64,000 nucleotides of DNA, taken from the NCBI RefSeq assembly GCF_002892795.1, contig NZ_PJMC01000008.1:62001-126000 (forward strand), read 5' to 3'. Of the stretch, positions 1 to 9,022 are shown in pieces. Numbering within the stretch: position 1 is the first letter of the stretch; each line of letters opens with the position of its first letter. The stretch comes from Arthrobacter sp. AFG20 (GTDB taxonomy: Bacteria > Actinomycetota > Actinomycetes > Actinomycetales > Micrococcaceae). A model generated the notes under the pieces. That model had not been told where the DNA came from and searched no databases. It worked only from the letters and a program-made list of their open reading frames with translations. The position numbers and the translations under genes were made by a program.

Positions 1-72
1 GTGGCCGACCTGCCCACCTCACGCCAGATGACACCCGTCTTCGAGGCCATCGGGCTGCGCCCGGGCGCCTGA
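1..72 (+). CDS. C-terminal fragment of an unidentified gene
   Basis: An open frame enters from the left edge and stops at TGA 70-72, giving a tail that ends in IGLRPGA. The part visible (23 residues) is too short to identify. It precedes hmp in the same direction by about 180 bases. Rrf2-type NO sensors often sit there, but nothing in this fragment proves that. Confidence 0.45.
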   Translation: MADLPTSRQMTPVFEAIGLRPGA

Positions 73-180
73 GCCGCCCCACCCGCCCGACCGGTTCACC
101 CCTGCCCCCTGCTTCCCCGAGATTCTGTTCTCCATTTGGAAAACTACTTCTACGGGGTGTAGAAATAGACGTGTAGAAAC

Positions 181-197
181 TCGTATTTCAAATGCGA
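181..197. promoter_or_regulatory. NsrR-like palindrome ahead of hmp
   Basis: TCGTATTT-C-AAATGCGA is an inverted repeat of 8 bp arms with one mismatch around a single central base, 57 bases before the hmp start. The AT-rich ATTT-N-AAAT core resembles known NsrR operators of the Rrf2 family. A site here would let nitric oxide derepress hmp. The regulator assignment is inference; the palindrome is seen directly. Confidence 0.6.
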
Positions 198-253
198 ATA
201 TCTGCGGTTTCCGGTCCGGCCAAAGACCCCGGACCACTAGCTCAGGAGTACCG

Positions 254-1414
254 ATGCTCTCGGACAAGTCCCGTCCCGTTATTGAGGCCACCCTTCCCCT
301 GGTCGGTTCACGAATCGGCGAGATTACCCCCAAGTTCTACAACCGGCTCTTCGCCGCGCACCCGGAACTCCTTGACGGGCTGTTCAGCCGCTCCAACCAG
401 CGCAACGGCAACCAGCAGCAGGCCCTGGCCGGAAGCATCGCCGCGTTCGCCACCCATCTGGTCAACAACCCGGACACTGTCCCTGAAACCGTGCTGTCCC
501 GCATCGCGCACAGGCACGCTTCCCTCGGCATCACCGAGCCCCAGTACCAGGTGGTCTACGAGCACCTGTTCGCCGCCATCGCCGAGGACCTGGCCGAGGT
601 CATCACGCCGGAGATTGCCGAAGCCTGGACCGAGGTCTACTGGCTCATGGCCGACGCCCTGATCAAGCTGGAGAAGGGCCTCTACGCGGCCCAGGCGAAC
701 ACCGCGATGTGGATGCCGTGGACCGTCGTCGAAAAGACCCCCGCCGGCACCGGATCGATGACATTCACCCTGGCACCTGCGGATGACACCCCGGTCACCG
801 CCGCGCTTCCGGGCCAGTACATCAGCGTCAAGGTCACCCTCCCCGACGGCATCCGCCAGGTCCGCCAGTACTCGCTCTCCGGCGATGCCGGCACCAGCCG
901 CAGCTTCACCACCAAGATCGACGACGGCGGGGAGGTCTCCCCCGTGCTCCACAACAGTGTGGAGATCGGAGACATCATCGAAATCTCCAACCCCTACGGC
1001 GAAATCACCCTGAAGGACGGCGACGGCCCCGTGGTTCTCGCCTCCGCGGGCATCGGCTGCACGCCCACCGCCTCGATCCTGCGTTCCCTCGCCGAAACCG
1101 GCTCAGACCGCCAGGTGCTGGTCCTGCACGCCGAGAGCACCCTGGACAGCTGGGCGTTGCGCTCCCAGATGACGGACGACGTCGAGCGCCTCGACGGCGC
1201 CGACCTCCAGCTCTGGCTGGAGGAACCGCAGGCGGGCACGAAGACCGGCTTCATGTCCCTGCGCGAGGTGGACCTGCCCGCCAACGCCTCCCTGTACCTG
1301 TGCGGCCCGCTGCCGTTCATGAAAAACATCCGCAACGAGGCCATCGAAGCAGGCATCCCCGCAACACGGATCCACTACGAGGTCTTCGGCCCGGACATCT
1401 GGCTGGCCGCCTAG
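254..1414 (+). CDS. hmp: Flavohemoprotein, nitric oxide dioxygenase
   Basis: This 386-residue cytosolic enzyme oxidises NO to nitrate with O2 and NAD(P)H. Residues 1 to about 140 form the globin domain, with the proximal haem histidine expected at His88 in the IAHRH motif. A ferredoxin-reductase-like FAD domain follows, with RQYSLSG, and then an NAD domain with GIGCTPTASIL and YLCGPLPFM. Length matches the family. The ATG is preceded by AGGAG seven bases upstream. It is monocistronic, with an NsrR-like palindrome upstream and a strong hairpin downstream, and is convergent with pckG. Confidence 0.96.
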   Translation: MLSDKSRPVIEATLPLVGSRIGEITPKFYNRLFAAHPELLDGLFSRSNQRNGNQQQALAGSIAAFATHLVNNPDTVPETVLSRIAHRHASLGITEPQYQVVYEHLFAAIAEDLAEVITPEIAEAWTEVYWLMADALIKLEKGLYAAQANTAMWMPWTVVEKTPAGTGSMTFTLAPADDTPVTAALPGQYISVKVTLPDGIRQVRQYSLSGDAGTSRSFTTKIDDGGEVSPVLHNSVEIGDIIEISNPYGEITLKDGDGPVVLASAGIGCTPTASILRSLAETGSDRQVLVLHAESTLDSWALRSQMTDDVERLDGADLQLWLEEPQAGTKTGFMSLREVDLPANASLYLCGPLPFMKNIRNEAIEAGIPATRIHYEVFGPDIWLAA

Positions 1415-1427
1415 CCCACCGGCCGGG

Positions 1428-1490
1428 GAGTTTTTGTCCACTTGTCACGACTTTAGGGGCGTTTAGCGCCCATTATCTGTACAAAAACTC
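1428..1490. repeat. 63 bp dispersed element, copy 1
   Basis: This 63 bp element sits just after hmp. Its ends are the inverted repeats GAGTTTTTGT and ACAAAAACTC. The reverse complement aligns without gaps to the element at 6899-6961, with identical outer 16 and 14 bases and about 13 differences in the middle. The core can fold through GGGGCG and CGCCC. No transposase is encoded, so it looks like a MITE- or REP-like palindromic unit. Confidence 0.8.
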
Positions 1491-1501
1491 CAGAAAGTAC
1501 G

Positions 1502-1546
1502 ACGGCGGCCCCGCACCCTTTCATTGAAGAGGTGCGGGGCCGCCGT
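1502..1546. terminator. Terminator hairpin between hmp and pckG
   Basis: A perfect 16 bp GC-rich stem (1502-1517 with 1531-1546) encloses a 13-base AT-rich loop. It lies between convergent hmp and pckG and may serve both. There is no strong U tract, as is common in high-GC actinobacteria. Confidence 0.75.
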
Positions 1547-1569
1547 GGTCTAGGCCAGGTGTGGGCCCA

Positions 1570-1616
1570 CGCTGCCGAGGGGCCCCAATCGAGCTTGCGA
1601 GATTGGGGAGGCAGCG
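1570..1616. repeat. Nested hairpin repeat with GAGCTTGCGA loop, copy 1
   Basis: The outer stem is CGCTGCC (1570-1576) with GGCAGCG (1610-1616), and the inner stem CCCCAATC (1583-1590) with GATTGGGG (1601-1608). The apical sequence GAGCTTGCGA is shared with the hairpin at 11004-11047, although the stem sequences differ. Both copies lie at the 3' side of a minus-strand gene, here pckG. Confidence 0.7.
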
Positions 1617-1620
1617 GGGA

Positions 1621-3447
1621 CTAGGCCAGGCGGGCCTTCAGGCCGTCGAGCTCCTTCTGGAGCGCTGCGGGCAGCGAATCACCGAAGTTGGCGAACCACT
1701 CCTCGATCGAGGCGAGCTCGGTCTTCCATTCGTCGGGGTCGACGCGGACGGCGTCCTCCACCTGGGCGGGGGTCATGTCGAGTCCGTCGAGGTCGATGGC
1801 GTCGCCGGTCGGGACGAAGCCGATGGGGGTCTCCACGGCGTCGGCCTTTCCTTCGAGCCGCTCGATGGCCCACTTCAGGACACGCGCGTTGTCCCCGAAG
1901 CCCGGCCAGGCGAAGCCGCCCTCTGCCGTGCGGCGGAACCAGTTGACCAGGAAGATCTTGGGCAGGCGCTCGGGGTTGGCCTTGGCGGACAGGTTGACCC
2001 AGTGGTTCAGGTAGTCACCGGCGTCGTAGCCGATGAACGGGAGCATGGCCATGGGGTCGCGGCGAACCACGCCGACGGCACCGGCCGCGGCAGCGGTGGT
2101 TTCGGACGAGAGGGTGGAGCCCATGAAGATGCCGTTGGTCCAGTCGCGCGCCTCGGTGACCAGCGGGATGGTGGTCTTGCGGCGGCCGCCGAACAGGATG
2201 GCGGACAGTTCCACACCGTTAGGGCTGTGGTACTCCTCGGCCAGCATGTCGATCTGGTCGATCGGGGTGCAGAAGCGCGAGTTCGGGTGGGCTGCCGGCT
2301 TGCTGGACTCAGGCGTCCAGGAGTTGCCCTGCCAGTCAGTCAGGTGGGCGGGGGTTTCCTCCGTCATGCCCTCCCACCAGACACCGCCGTCGTCGGTCAG
2401 CGCAACGTTGGTGAAGATGCTGTTGCCCTTGGCGATGGCGCGCATGGCGTTCGGGTTGGTGCCCCAGCCGGTGCCGGGGGCCACGCCGAACAGGCCGGCC
2501 TCGGGGTTGACGGCGCGGAGCTCGCCTTCCTTGCCAAACCGCATCCAGGTGATGTCGTCGCCGAGGGTCTCGACCTTCCAGCCCTTGATGGTGGGGTCCA
2601 GGAGGGCAAGGTTGGTCTTGCCGCAGGCGGACGGGAAGGCAGCCGAGACGTAGTAGGTCTTCTGTTCCGGCGAGGTGAGCTTGAGGATGAGCATGTGCTC
2701 GGCAAGCCAGCCCTCGTCATGGGCCATGACCGAGGCGATGCGCAGGGCGTAGCACTTCTTGCCCAGCAGCGCGTTTCCGCCGTAGCCGGAGCCGAAGGAC
2801 CAGATGGAGCGCTCTTCGGGGAAGTGCACGATCCACTTGTCCGGGTTGCAGGGCCACGGGACGTCTGCCTGGCCGGCCTCCAGCGGAGCGCCCAGGGAGT
2901 GCAGGGCCGGAACGAAGAAGGCGTTGGTTTCGGTGATCCGGTTCAGGACGTCCGTGCCGATGCGGGCCATGATGCGCATGGAGGCGACAACGTAGGCGGA
3001 GTCGGTGATCTCGACGCCGAACTTGGGGTCCTCGGCGTCGAGGTGGCCCATGACGAACGGGATGACGTACATGGTGCGGCCGCGCATGGAGCCGGAGAAC
3101 AGCCCGCGGAGCTTCTCCTTCATCTCCGCCGGGGCCATCCAGTTGTTGGTGAAGCCTGCGTCATGCTCCTTCTCAGAGCAGATGAACGTCTGCTCTTCAA
3201 CGCGGGCCACGTCAGCGGGGTCCGAGAAGGCTGCGAAGGAGTTGGGGAACAGGTTCTGGTTCAACCGCTTCAGGGTGCCGGCCGCGACGAGTTCGTCGGT
3301 GAGGCGGGTGTTTTCTTCCTCGGAGCCGTCGACCCAGTGAATGCGGTCCGGCTGGGTGAGCCCAGCGACCTCTTCAACCCATGCCAGCAGACCGGCATGG
3401 GTGGTGGGTGCTTTCTCAAGCAGCGGCAGTCGCGCCAAGTGGGCCAT
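1621..3447 (-). CDS. pckG: Phosphoenolpyruvate carboxykinase (GTP)
   Basis: This 608-residue cytosolic enzyme converts oxaloacetate and GTP to PEP, GDP and CO2 at the entry to gluconeogenesis. The GTP-type P-loop [12 protein letters not shown] is near residue 276 and the second kinase motif GDDITWM follows. The FGGRR segment is also present. Length is normal for the GTP family, which actinobacteria use in place of the ATP form. The ATG is preceded by GAGGAAGG at good spacing. A CRP/GlxR-like palindrome lies upstream, fitting control by carbon source. Confidence 0.97.
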   Translation of the reverse strand: MAHLARLPLLEKAPTTHAGLLAWVEEVAGLTQPDRIHWVDGSEEENTRLTDELVAAGTLKRLNQNLFPNSFAAFSDPADVARVEEQTFICSEKEHDAGFTNNWMAPAEMKEKLRGLFSGSMRGRTMYVIPFVMGHLDAEDPKFGVEITDSAYVVASMRIMARIGTDVLNRITETNAFFVPALHSLGAPLEAGQADVPWPCNPDKWIVHFPEERSIWSFGSGYGGNALLGKKCYALRIASVMAHDEGWLAEHMLILKLTSPEQKTYYVSAAFPSACGKTNLALLDPTIKGWKVETLGDDITWMRFGKEGELRAVNPEAGLFGVAPGTGWGTNPNAMRAIAKGNSIFTNVALTDDGGVWWEGMTEETPAHLTDWQGNSWTPESSKPAAHPNSRFCTPIDQIDMLAEEYHSPNGVELSAILFGGRRKTTIPLVTEARDWTNGIFMGSTLSSETTAAAAGAVGVVRRDPMAMLPFIGYDAGDYLNHWVNLSAKANPERLPKIFLVNWFRRTAEGGFAWPGFGDNARVLKWAIERLEGKADAVETPIGFVPTGDAIDLDGLDMTPAQVEDAVRVDPDEWKTELASIEEWFANFGDSLPAALQKELDGLKARLA

Positions 3448-3597
3448 TGCAGTTCCCTTCCTCGGGTTCAGTGGTGTGTGCTAAATGCTATTTCTGATGA
3501 TCTGGACCAATTCGCGGTCAGACATCGGATGTCCTGCCCGCAGGGACCCAACTTCCGCGGAAATTCAAGGAATTTTGATTTAGAAAAGTCGAAATTA

Positions 3598-3640
3598 GTG
3601 ACGAAGGTCACGTAGACCGGTCTAGTTGTGTAAATTACAC
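3598..3640. promoter_or_regulatory. CRP/GlxR-like site and second palindrome upstream of pckG
   Basis: GTGA-CGAAGG-TCAC (3598-3611) fits the GTGA-N6-TCAC pattern of CRP-family regulators, including actinobacterial GlxR. GTGTAA-A-TTACAC (3628-3640) is a second, perfect palindrome. Both lie 150-190 bases upstream of the pckG start, and the region up to tRNA-Arg holds no gene. A role in catabolite control is inferred. Confidence 0.5.
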
Positions 3641-3726
3641 GGTCCTCGATTTGGAACTGCGGCCCTCCTCGCGTAAAGTTATTCGAGGTTCGGGGCGAGC
3701 GAAAAGCTCGAAAGGAACCGGAAGAT

Positions 3727-3800
<74 letters not shown>

Positions 3801-3805
3801 CAAAG

Positions 3806-3841
3806 AGAAGGTCCGCACCGGGGAACCGGTGCGGACCTTCT
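3806..3841 (+). terminator. tRNA-Arg terminator
   Basis: A perfect 16 bp stem (3806-3821 with 3826-3841) with GGAA tetraloop begins five bases after the tRNA. The tail is short and not T-rich. It also separates the tRNA from the convergent regulator gene. Confidence 0.85.
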
Positions 3842-3876
3842 GCGTTAAACATGGGACTGGCCCAGAACTGTATCTC

Positions 3877-4605
3877 CTATTCGCCAACCGCCTCGCGTAT
3901 TCGCTGGCGGAACCCCTCGAAGTGGTGCGTCAGCTCGCGGGCTGCCCGGGCCTTGTCCCCGGCAGCCACGGCCGAATAGATGTTCCGGTGCACTGCAGCG
4001 AGTGCCGGCAGATCCTCCACACCGGGTCCAACCTCGGTATAGATCTTGCGGTAAACCTTCCAGAAGACGCCCAGCAGGTTTAGCAGGAGCTCATTGCTAA
4101 GGGGTTCAAAGAGCCTGCGGTGGAACTCCGCATCGGCTTCCACAAAGGCCTCCCCCGCCTCCGCACTCTCCTCCATGCGGATCACGGACTCCTCGACGGC
4201 GGCCAGTTGCTCGGCCGTCATCTCATCCATTGCGCTGCCGATGAGCCCCGCCTCCAGCGCGTGGCGGACGTCCACGAGCTGCCGTGCTTCCAGGCCGTGG
4301 TGCCGGAGCGAGAGCCGCCCGCGGAAAATCAGGCCGTCGGCGAGCGCTTCGAAATTGCTGGGCGCGACGAACATGCCGAAGCCGTGGCGGATCTCAATGA
4401 CCCCCAGCGCCTGCAGAACCTTCAGCGACTCCCGCAGGGTGTTCCGGCCCACGCCGAGGGCGAGGCACAGCTCGTTTTCTGTGGGAAGGGCATCGCCGGG
4501 CTCCAGCTCACGGTCCAGGATCAGCTCCATGATGTCCGACTGCAGGGCGCGCAGGCGGGCCTGTGCGCCGAAGCGGGCCGGCGGAACCACGTTGGAGGGC
4601 TGCAT
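3877..4605 (-). CDS. GntR/FadR-type transcriptional regulator (FCD domain)
   Basis: The 242-residue product has an N-terminal winged helix with PTENELCLALGVGRNTLRES at about residues 40-60. An all-helical FCD effector domain follows, with the metal-site histidine pattern DAEFHRRLFE and later VHRNIY. Such proteins usually sense a carboxylate or sugar acid. I chose the ATG at 4605 because AAAGGAG lies six bases upstream; a GTG at 4641 would add 12 residues without a good site. The divergent oxidoreductase at 4736 is a possible target. The ligand is unknown. Confidence 0.88.
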   Translation of the reverse strand: MQPSNVVPPARFGAQARLRALQSDIMELILDRELEPGDALPTENELCLALGVGRNTLRESLKVLQALGVIEIRHGFGMFVAPSNFEALADGLIFRGRLSLRHHGLEARQLVDVRHALEAGLIGSAMDEMTAEQLAAVEESVIRMEESAEAGEAFVEADAEFHRRLFEPLSNELLLNLLGVFWKVYRKIYTEVGPGVEDLPALAAVHRNIYSAVAAGDKARAARELTHHFEGFRQRIREAVGE

Positions 4606-4723
4606 GGAAGGCTCCTTTGCACTGTCCGTACTTTTCCTCACCGTAGCGGATGTCCCATGTCCCCCGAACGACGGCGTCCATTGTTACGGCAGCGGCTGCC
4701 GAAGTCCGCCGCAGGCGTGGGCG

Positions 4724-4735
4724 TAGGCTTTTGCC
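4724..4735 (+). promoter_or_regulatory. -10 hexamer of a leaderless transcript
   Basis: TAGGCT (4724-4729) is followed by exactly six bases and then ATG at 4736, with no ribosome-binding site. The mRNA would start at or beside the A of the ATG. Confidence 0.5.
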
Positions 4736-6193
4736 ATGCCACGTCTTGTTGAACGGGAATTCGATGTCATTGTGATCGGCGCCGGCGCGGCAGGGGAAAA
4801 TGCCGCGGACCGGGTGGTGCAGGGCGGCCTGACGGCGGTCCTGGTGGAAGCCGAACTGGTGGGTGGCGAGTGCTCTTACTGGGCGTGCATGCCGTCGAAG
4901 GCGCTGCTGCGACCGGGCACCGCACTGCACGGGGCCCAGTCAGTTCCAGGCGCCAGCGAGGCCGTGACCGGAACGCTCGACGCGGCCGCGGTCCTCAAGC
5001 GGCGCGACTCCTTCACGTCCCACTGGCAGGATGCCAGCCAGGTGGAATGGGCGGAGGGCGCAGGCATCGAGCTGATCCGCGGCCGGGCACGCATCACCGG
5101 CGAGCGGACGGTGCGAGTAGCCGGGCTGGACGGCGACGATTACGCACTCACGGCGCGTCACGCCGTCGTGCTTGCTAACGGCTCCACACCCAACCGGCCG
5201 CCCGTCGACGGGCTTTCCGAAATTGAGTACTGGGGAACGCGGGAGGCGACCTCGGCAAAGGAGGTCCCCGGACGGCTGGGCGTGCTGGGCGGCGGCGTGG
5301 CCGGCACGGAGCTTGCCCAGGCTTTTGCCCGTCTCGGGTCCACGGTCACGCTGGTGGCGCGCAGCGGGCTGCTGCGCAATTTTCCCACCGAGGCCGCGGA
5401 ACTGGTGGCCGCCGGCCTGCGGGCCGACGGCGTAGAGCTCCGGCTCGACACCAAAACCCGCAGCGTCCAGAGGAATTCCGACGGTTCCCTGACGCTCACG
5501 CTCGACGGCGGCGACACCGTCACCGTGGACCGGCTGCTGGTGTCGACCGGCCGGCGGCCCGCCCTGGAAGGGCTCGGGCTGGAGAGCGTGGGGTTGTCCG
5601 CCGGCGACGGCAAGCCCGTGACCATCAGCACCGACTCCACCGGGCTGGTGGCGGAAGCATCGGGCAACGACGACGGTCCCTGGCTGTATGCGGTGGGCGA
5701 CGCGGCGGGCAAAGCACTGCTGACCCACCAGGGCAAGTACGAGGCCCGCGCCACCGGCGCAGCCATTGCAGCCCGGGCCAAGGGTGAGCTGCGCGGGGAT
5801 GCTGAGCCGTGGAGCCGGTACGCGCAGACAGCCGACGAACACGCCATTCCCAACGTGGTGTTCACCGACCCCGAACTGGCGAACGTCGGCCGGTCGCTGG
5901 AGCAGGCCCGCCAGGACGGCTACAACGCATCATCGGTGGAGCTGCCCATCGAAGTCGCGGGATCCTCACTGCACGCCCGGAATTACAAGGGGTGGGCGCA
6001 ACTGGTGGTGGACGAGGACCGCAAGGTGCTCCTCGGCGCCACCTTCGCCGGGCCCGACGTCGCCGAACTCCTGCACGCGGCGACCATCGCCGTCGTCGGG
6101 GACGTTCCGCTGGACCGGCTCTGGCATGCAGTGCCCTCCTACCCCACCATCAGCGAGGTCTGGCTGCGACTGCTGGAAAAGTACGGCTTCTAA
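4736..6193 (+). CDS. Class I pyridine nucleotide-disulfide oxidoreductase
   Basis: This 485-residue flavoprotein resembles dihydrolipoamide dehydrogenase and mercuric reductase. The FAD motif GAGAAG is at residues 15-20. The redox disulfide is Cys46-X4-Cys51 within GGECSYWACMPSK. A second Rossmann motif GVLGGGVAGTELAQ near residue 180 binds NAD(P)H, and the FAD-domain motif YAVGDA is near 320. The C-terminal dimer domain has HAVPSYPT rather than the HAHPT of lipoamide dehydrogenase, so the substrate is probably different. No lipoyl-enzyme genes are nearby. It is divergent from the GntR gene and appears leaderless. Confidence 0.85.
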   Translation: MPRLVEREFDVIVIGAGAAGENAADRVVQGGLTAVLVEAELVGGECSYWACMPSKALLRPGTALHGAQSVPGASEAVTGTLDAAAVLKRRDSFTSHWQDASQVEWAEGAGIELIRGRARITGERTVRVAGLDGDDYALTARHAVVLANGSTPNRPPVDGLSEIEYWGTREATSAKEVPGRLGVLGGGVAGTELAQAFARLGSTVTLVARSGLLRNFPTEAAELVAAGLRADGVELRLDTKTRSVQRNSDGSLTLTLDGGDTVTVDRLLVSTGRRPALEGLGLESVGLSAGDGKPVTISTDSTGLVAEASGNDDGPWLYAVGDAAGKALLTHQGKYEARATGAAIAARAKGELRGDAEPWSRYAQTADEHAIPNVVFTDPELANVGRSLEQARQDGYNASSVELPIEVAGSSLHARNYKGWAQLVVDEDRKVLLGATFAGPDVAELLHAATIAVVGDVPLDRLWHAVPSYPTISEVWLRLLEKYGF

Positions 6194-6201
6194 GGTTTAT
6201 T

Positions 6202-6221
6202 TGAACTGACCAGTCAGTTCA
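6202..6221. promoter_or_regulatory. Palindromic operator of the TetR-controlled operon
   Basis: TGAACTGAC-CA-GTCAGTTCA is a perfect inverted repeat of 9 bp arms. It lies 39 bases before the first gene of the operon whose third gene is a TetR regulator. The ACTGACCAGTCAGT core is typical of TetR/AcrR operators. Autorepression of the operon, released by a drug or lipid ligand, is the likely mode. Confidence 0.75.
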
Positions 6222-6260
6222 GTTAGCCTTGAAGCAGACAACTTCTGCGAAAGGCTCGCT

Positions 6261-6989
6261 TTGCTCTGCGCACGACAGCTCAGCGTCAAAGGCCGGCGGC
6301 TCGACCTCCTGCCGGCGACTTCCCTTCAGGTGGCCCGCGGTGAACTGCTGCTGGTAACCGGTGACCGCCAGGACCAGCGCACGGCCCTCGCCCTTGTTCT
6401 CAGCGGCCGGATGAAGCCCGACGGCGGCACCGCCAGTTGGGACGGCTCGGCCGGGGTTCGGCCGCTGCGCCGCGCCAGCGCCCTGGTCGACTCCCCCGGC
6501 GTCAACGAACCCGAACAGCACCTGAGCGTCGCGGACCTCGTGACCGAGGATCTGGCACTGATCCCCCGGCGCTACCGCGGCGCCCTGCTCAGCAAGCCGT
6601 GGCTGAAGGTCAACCGCTTCGAGGACGTCGCCGGCATGTGGACGGAGCAGCTCCTGCCGGCGCGCCGCACCGAGCTCCTCACCGCACTGGCCCTCGCCGA
6701 CCCCGGCACCGACCTCCTCGTGGTGGACTCCCCGGACCGGCACGGCGCCGATTCTGCCCACTGGCTGCCGCGGCTCACGGAGTTGGCGTACGACGGCGGC
6801 CGGCCCCTCGCCGTTGTTGCAACCGTTACGTCTCTCCCGGACGACTGGACCGGACCGACTGCGGCAATCGGCAACGCTGCCCGCCGTCCCTCCCCGGGGA
6901 GTTTTTGTACAGATGATGGCCTTAAAACGCCCCCGAAGTCCGATTATGTGGACAAAAACTCGAGCGCGACGGGTGAGGTGGCCAAGTGA
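6261..6989 (+). CDS. ABC transporter ATPase-like protein lacking a P-loop
   Basis: The 242-residue product has the outline of an ABC ATPase: an early KGRRLDLLPATSLQVARGELLLVTG, a Walker B-like TDLLVVD, and a distal switch region. The Walker A is replaced by GDRQDQRTAL, with no GxxGxGK(S/T). No LSGGQ signature is visible and the glutamate after Walker B is Ser. It is therefore probably not an active ATPase. The start is TTG with AAAGG upstream. The stop overlaps the next gene by 4 bp. Residues about 213-234 are encoded by the 63 bp repeat at 6899-6961. Confidence 0.7.
   Translation: MLCARQLSVKGRRLDLLPATSLQVARGELLLVTGDRQDQRTALALVLSGRMKPDGGTASWDGSAGVRPLRRASALVDSPGVNEPEQHLSVADLVTEDLALIPRRYRGALLSKPWLKVNRFEDVAGMWTEQLLPARRTELLTALALADPGTDLLVVDSPDRHGADSAHWLPRLTELAYDGGRPLAVVATVTSLPDDWTGPTAAIGNAARRPSPGSFCTDDGLKTPPKSDYVDKNSSATGEVAK
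6899..6961. repeat. 63 bp dispersed element, copy 2, inside a gene end
   Basis: Inverted copy of the element at 1428-1490, same length, with perfect GAGTTTTTGTACAGAT and GTGGACAAAAACTC ends. It is read through as codons 213-234 of the upstream ATPase-like gene, 25 bases before the YhgE start codon. Insertion has probably replaced the original C terminus. Confidence 0.8.
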
Positions 6990-9022
6990 CTGTCCTGCGG
7001 CTGGCGCGCTCCGAACTCAAGCGCATGACCGGCGGGCTGCTGCCCAAGCTGACCATCCTGGCCCTGACCCTGGTGCCGCTGCTCTACGGCGCGGTATACC
7101 TCTATGCCAACTGGAATCCGTACGGCAATCTCGACCGGATCGACGCCGCACTGGTGGTGGAGGACACCGGGGCGGCCACCGCCAATGGTACCCGGCTGGA
7201 GGCCGGGCAGAAGGTGGCGGACAGCCTCCTCGACGGGCATGTGTTCAACTGGCAGACGGTCCCGTCCGCTGCGGAGGCGGACCAGGGCGTCAGCGACGGA
7301 AAGTACGCCTTCGCCCTCAGGATCCCCAAGGACTTCTCCGCCAATCTCGCCTCGCCGGGCAGCTTTGATTCGGCGACCCAGGCCATGCTCAACGTCACCA
7401 CGAACGACGCCAACAACTACCTGCTGAGCACCATCGTGGACAAGCTGACCACTGCCGTCCATGCGTCGGTGGCCAAGGAGGTCGGCGCGGAGACGGCCAA
7501 CCAGCTCCTCACCGGGTTCGGCACCATCCACAGCCAGATGGTGAAGGCGGCCGATGGCGCTGCCCAACTGGCCGACGGCGTCACGCGCCTGCACGACGGT
7601 GCGGTCACCCTGCATGAGGGAACCGGGAAGCTGGACACCGGGGCCGCCGACCTTTACAACGGCCAGGTCAGGCTGCGTGACGGGGCGAACGAGCTCTCGG
7701 CCGGCGCCGGACGGCTGAGCGGAGGGCTGACGGAGCTGCGGGACAGGACGGCAGGGCTTCCGGCGGACTCACAGCGCCTCGCTGACGGTGCCGCGCAGGT
7801 TGCGGCAGGAAACGCGGCGCTGAACACCAAGGTGCAGGACGCCGTCGGGCAGCTCGGGGCTGCAGAAGATGGCCTCCGCGGCCGGGTGCAGGCCTCCAAC
7901 AGCAAGCTGGTGGCCGCCGGCGTGCTGACGCAGGAACAGGCGGACAAGGTGCTCGCGGAAGTCGATTCAGCGGCTGCCTCCGGTCCGGTCAGTGATGCCA
8001 AGGCGAAGATCCAGGCAGACGCCGCGCAGATCCAGCAGCTTTCCGACGGATCGGCTGCGGTCAGTGCCGGCGCGGCGCAGCTGGCTGCCGCCGCCCCCGC
8101 GCTGACGGGCGGCATCTCGACCGCGTCCGCCGGGGCAGACCGGCTGGCGGCCGGAGCCGCGACGTTGGCTTCCGGTGAGCAGACGGCGGTGGACGGCTCC
8201 GCCGCCCTCTCGGCAGGTGCCCAAAAGCTCGACGACGGTGCGGGGCAACTCGAGAGCGGAGCGGGCACCGCCGCGGCCGGAGCCGGGAAACTTGCTGACG
8301 GGCTGTCCCAGGGAGCCGGCAACGTCCCCCACCCCGATGACTCGCAGAAGAGCGACCTTTCGGCCGTTATGGCCGACCCCGTCGCGGTCAGCAACGTCTC
8401 GCAGGCAAAGGCGGGCTCCTACGGTGCAGGGCTGGCACCCTTCTTCATGACCCTGGCCCTGTGGATCGGCATCTTCATGCTGGTGCAGGCCATGCGGCCC
8501 ATCACCCAGCGCGCCCTAGCCTCCAACGTGCCGGCCTGGAAGATCGCCGTCGGAGGCTGGCTTCCGTTCCTGGCGGTGTCTGCCGTGCAGGCGAGCCTGC
8601 TCACCGTCGTCGTGAACGTCGGCCTTGGACTGCATCCTGCCCATCCGTGGCTGATGTGGCTGTTCCTCCTTGCAGCCGCCATGGCGTTCAGCGCCATCAT
8701 CCAGGGCGTAGTGGCGCTCCTCGGTTCGCCGGGAAAGCTGGCGGTGCTCATCCTGCTCGTGCTGCAGCTGGTCTCCTCGGGCGGCACCTTCCCGTGGCAG
8801 ACCACGCCCGAGCCGCTGCACGCCGTCCACCGGGTCCTGCCCATGGGTTACGTGGTGGATGGCATGCGGCACCTGGTCTACGGCGCGGACCTGTCCCTGA
8901 TCCCGGCCACCGTGGCGGGGCTGTTTGGCTACACTTTGCTGGGGATGGGCCTTTCGACGCTGGCCGTCCGCAAGAACAAGTTCTGGACCCTTAAGACCCT
9001 GAAACCGGAGATCGCCGTATGA
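6986..9022 (+). CDS. YhgE/Pip family membrane protein
   Basis: The 678-residue protein begins with one membrane helix (about residues 15-38, ending YGAVYLYANW), which is the classic YhgE/Pip N terminus. A long extracytoplasmic region follows, made of repeating LxDGAxxLxxGAxxL units that should form a coiled rod. The C terminus (about 480-665) has an ABC-2-like set of membrane helices. Relatives are known as phage infection protein and as partners in type VII or lipid export, but their true role is not settled. It starts with GTG overlapping the previous stop (GTGA) and ends overlapping the TetR gene (ATGA). Confidence 0.9.
   Translation: MTVLRLARSELKRMTGGLLPKLTILALTLVPLLYGAVYLYANWNPYGNLDRIDAALVVEDTGAATANGTRLEAGQKVADSLLDGHVFNWQTVPSAAEADQGVSDGKYAFALRIPKDFSANLASPGSFDSATQAMLNVTTNDANNYLLSTIVDKLTTAVHASVAKEVGAETANQLLTGFGTIHSQMVKAADGAAQLADGVTRLHDGAVTLHEGTGKLDTGAADLYNGQVRLRDGANELSAGAGRLSGGLTELRDRTAGLPADSQRLADGAAQVAAGNAALNTKVQDAVGQLGAAEDGLRGRVQASNSKLVAAGVLTQEQADKVLAEVDSAAASGPVSDAKAKIQADAAQIQQLSDGSAAVSAGAAQLAAAAPALTGGISTASAGADRLAAGAATLASGEQTAVDGSAALSAGAQKLDDGAGQLESGAGTAAAGAGKLADGLSQGAGNVPHPDDSQKSDLSAVMADPVAVSNVSQAKAGSYGAGLAPFFMTLALWIGIFMLVQAMRPITQRALASNVPAWKIAVGGWLPFLAVSAVQASLLTVVVNVGLGLHPAHPWLMWLFLLAAAMAFSAIIQGVVALLGSPGKLAVLILLVLQLVSSGGTFPWQTTPEPLHAVHRVLPMGYVVDGMRHLVYGADLSLIPATVAGLFGYTLLGMGLSTLAVRKNKFWTLKTLKPEIAV

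Noticed and set aside
1561..3615. Open frame of 684 codons on the plus strand opposite pckG
   Set aside because: It is antisense to a fully supported enzyme gene; the long frame results from high GC at third positions.
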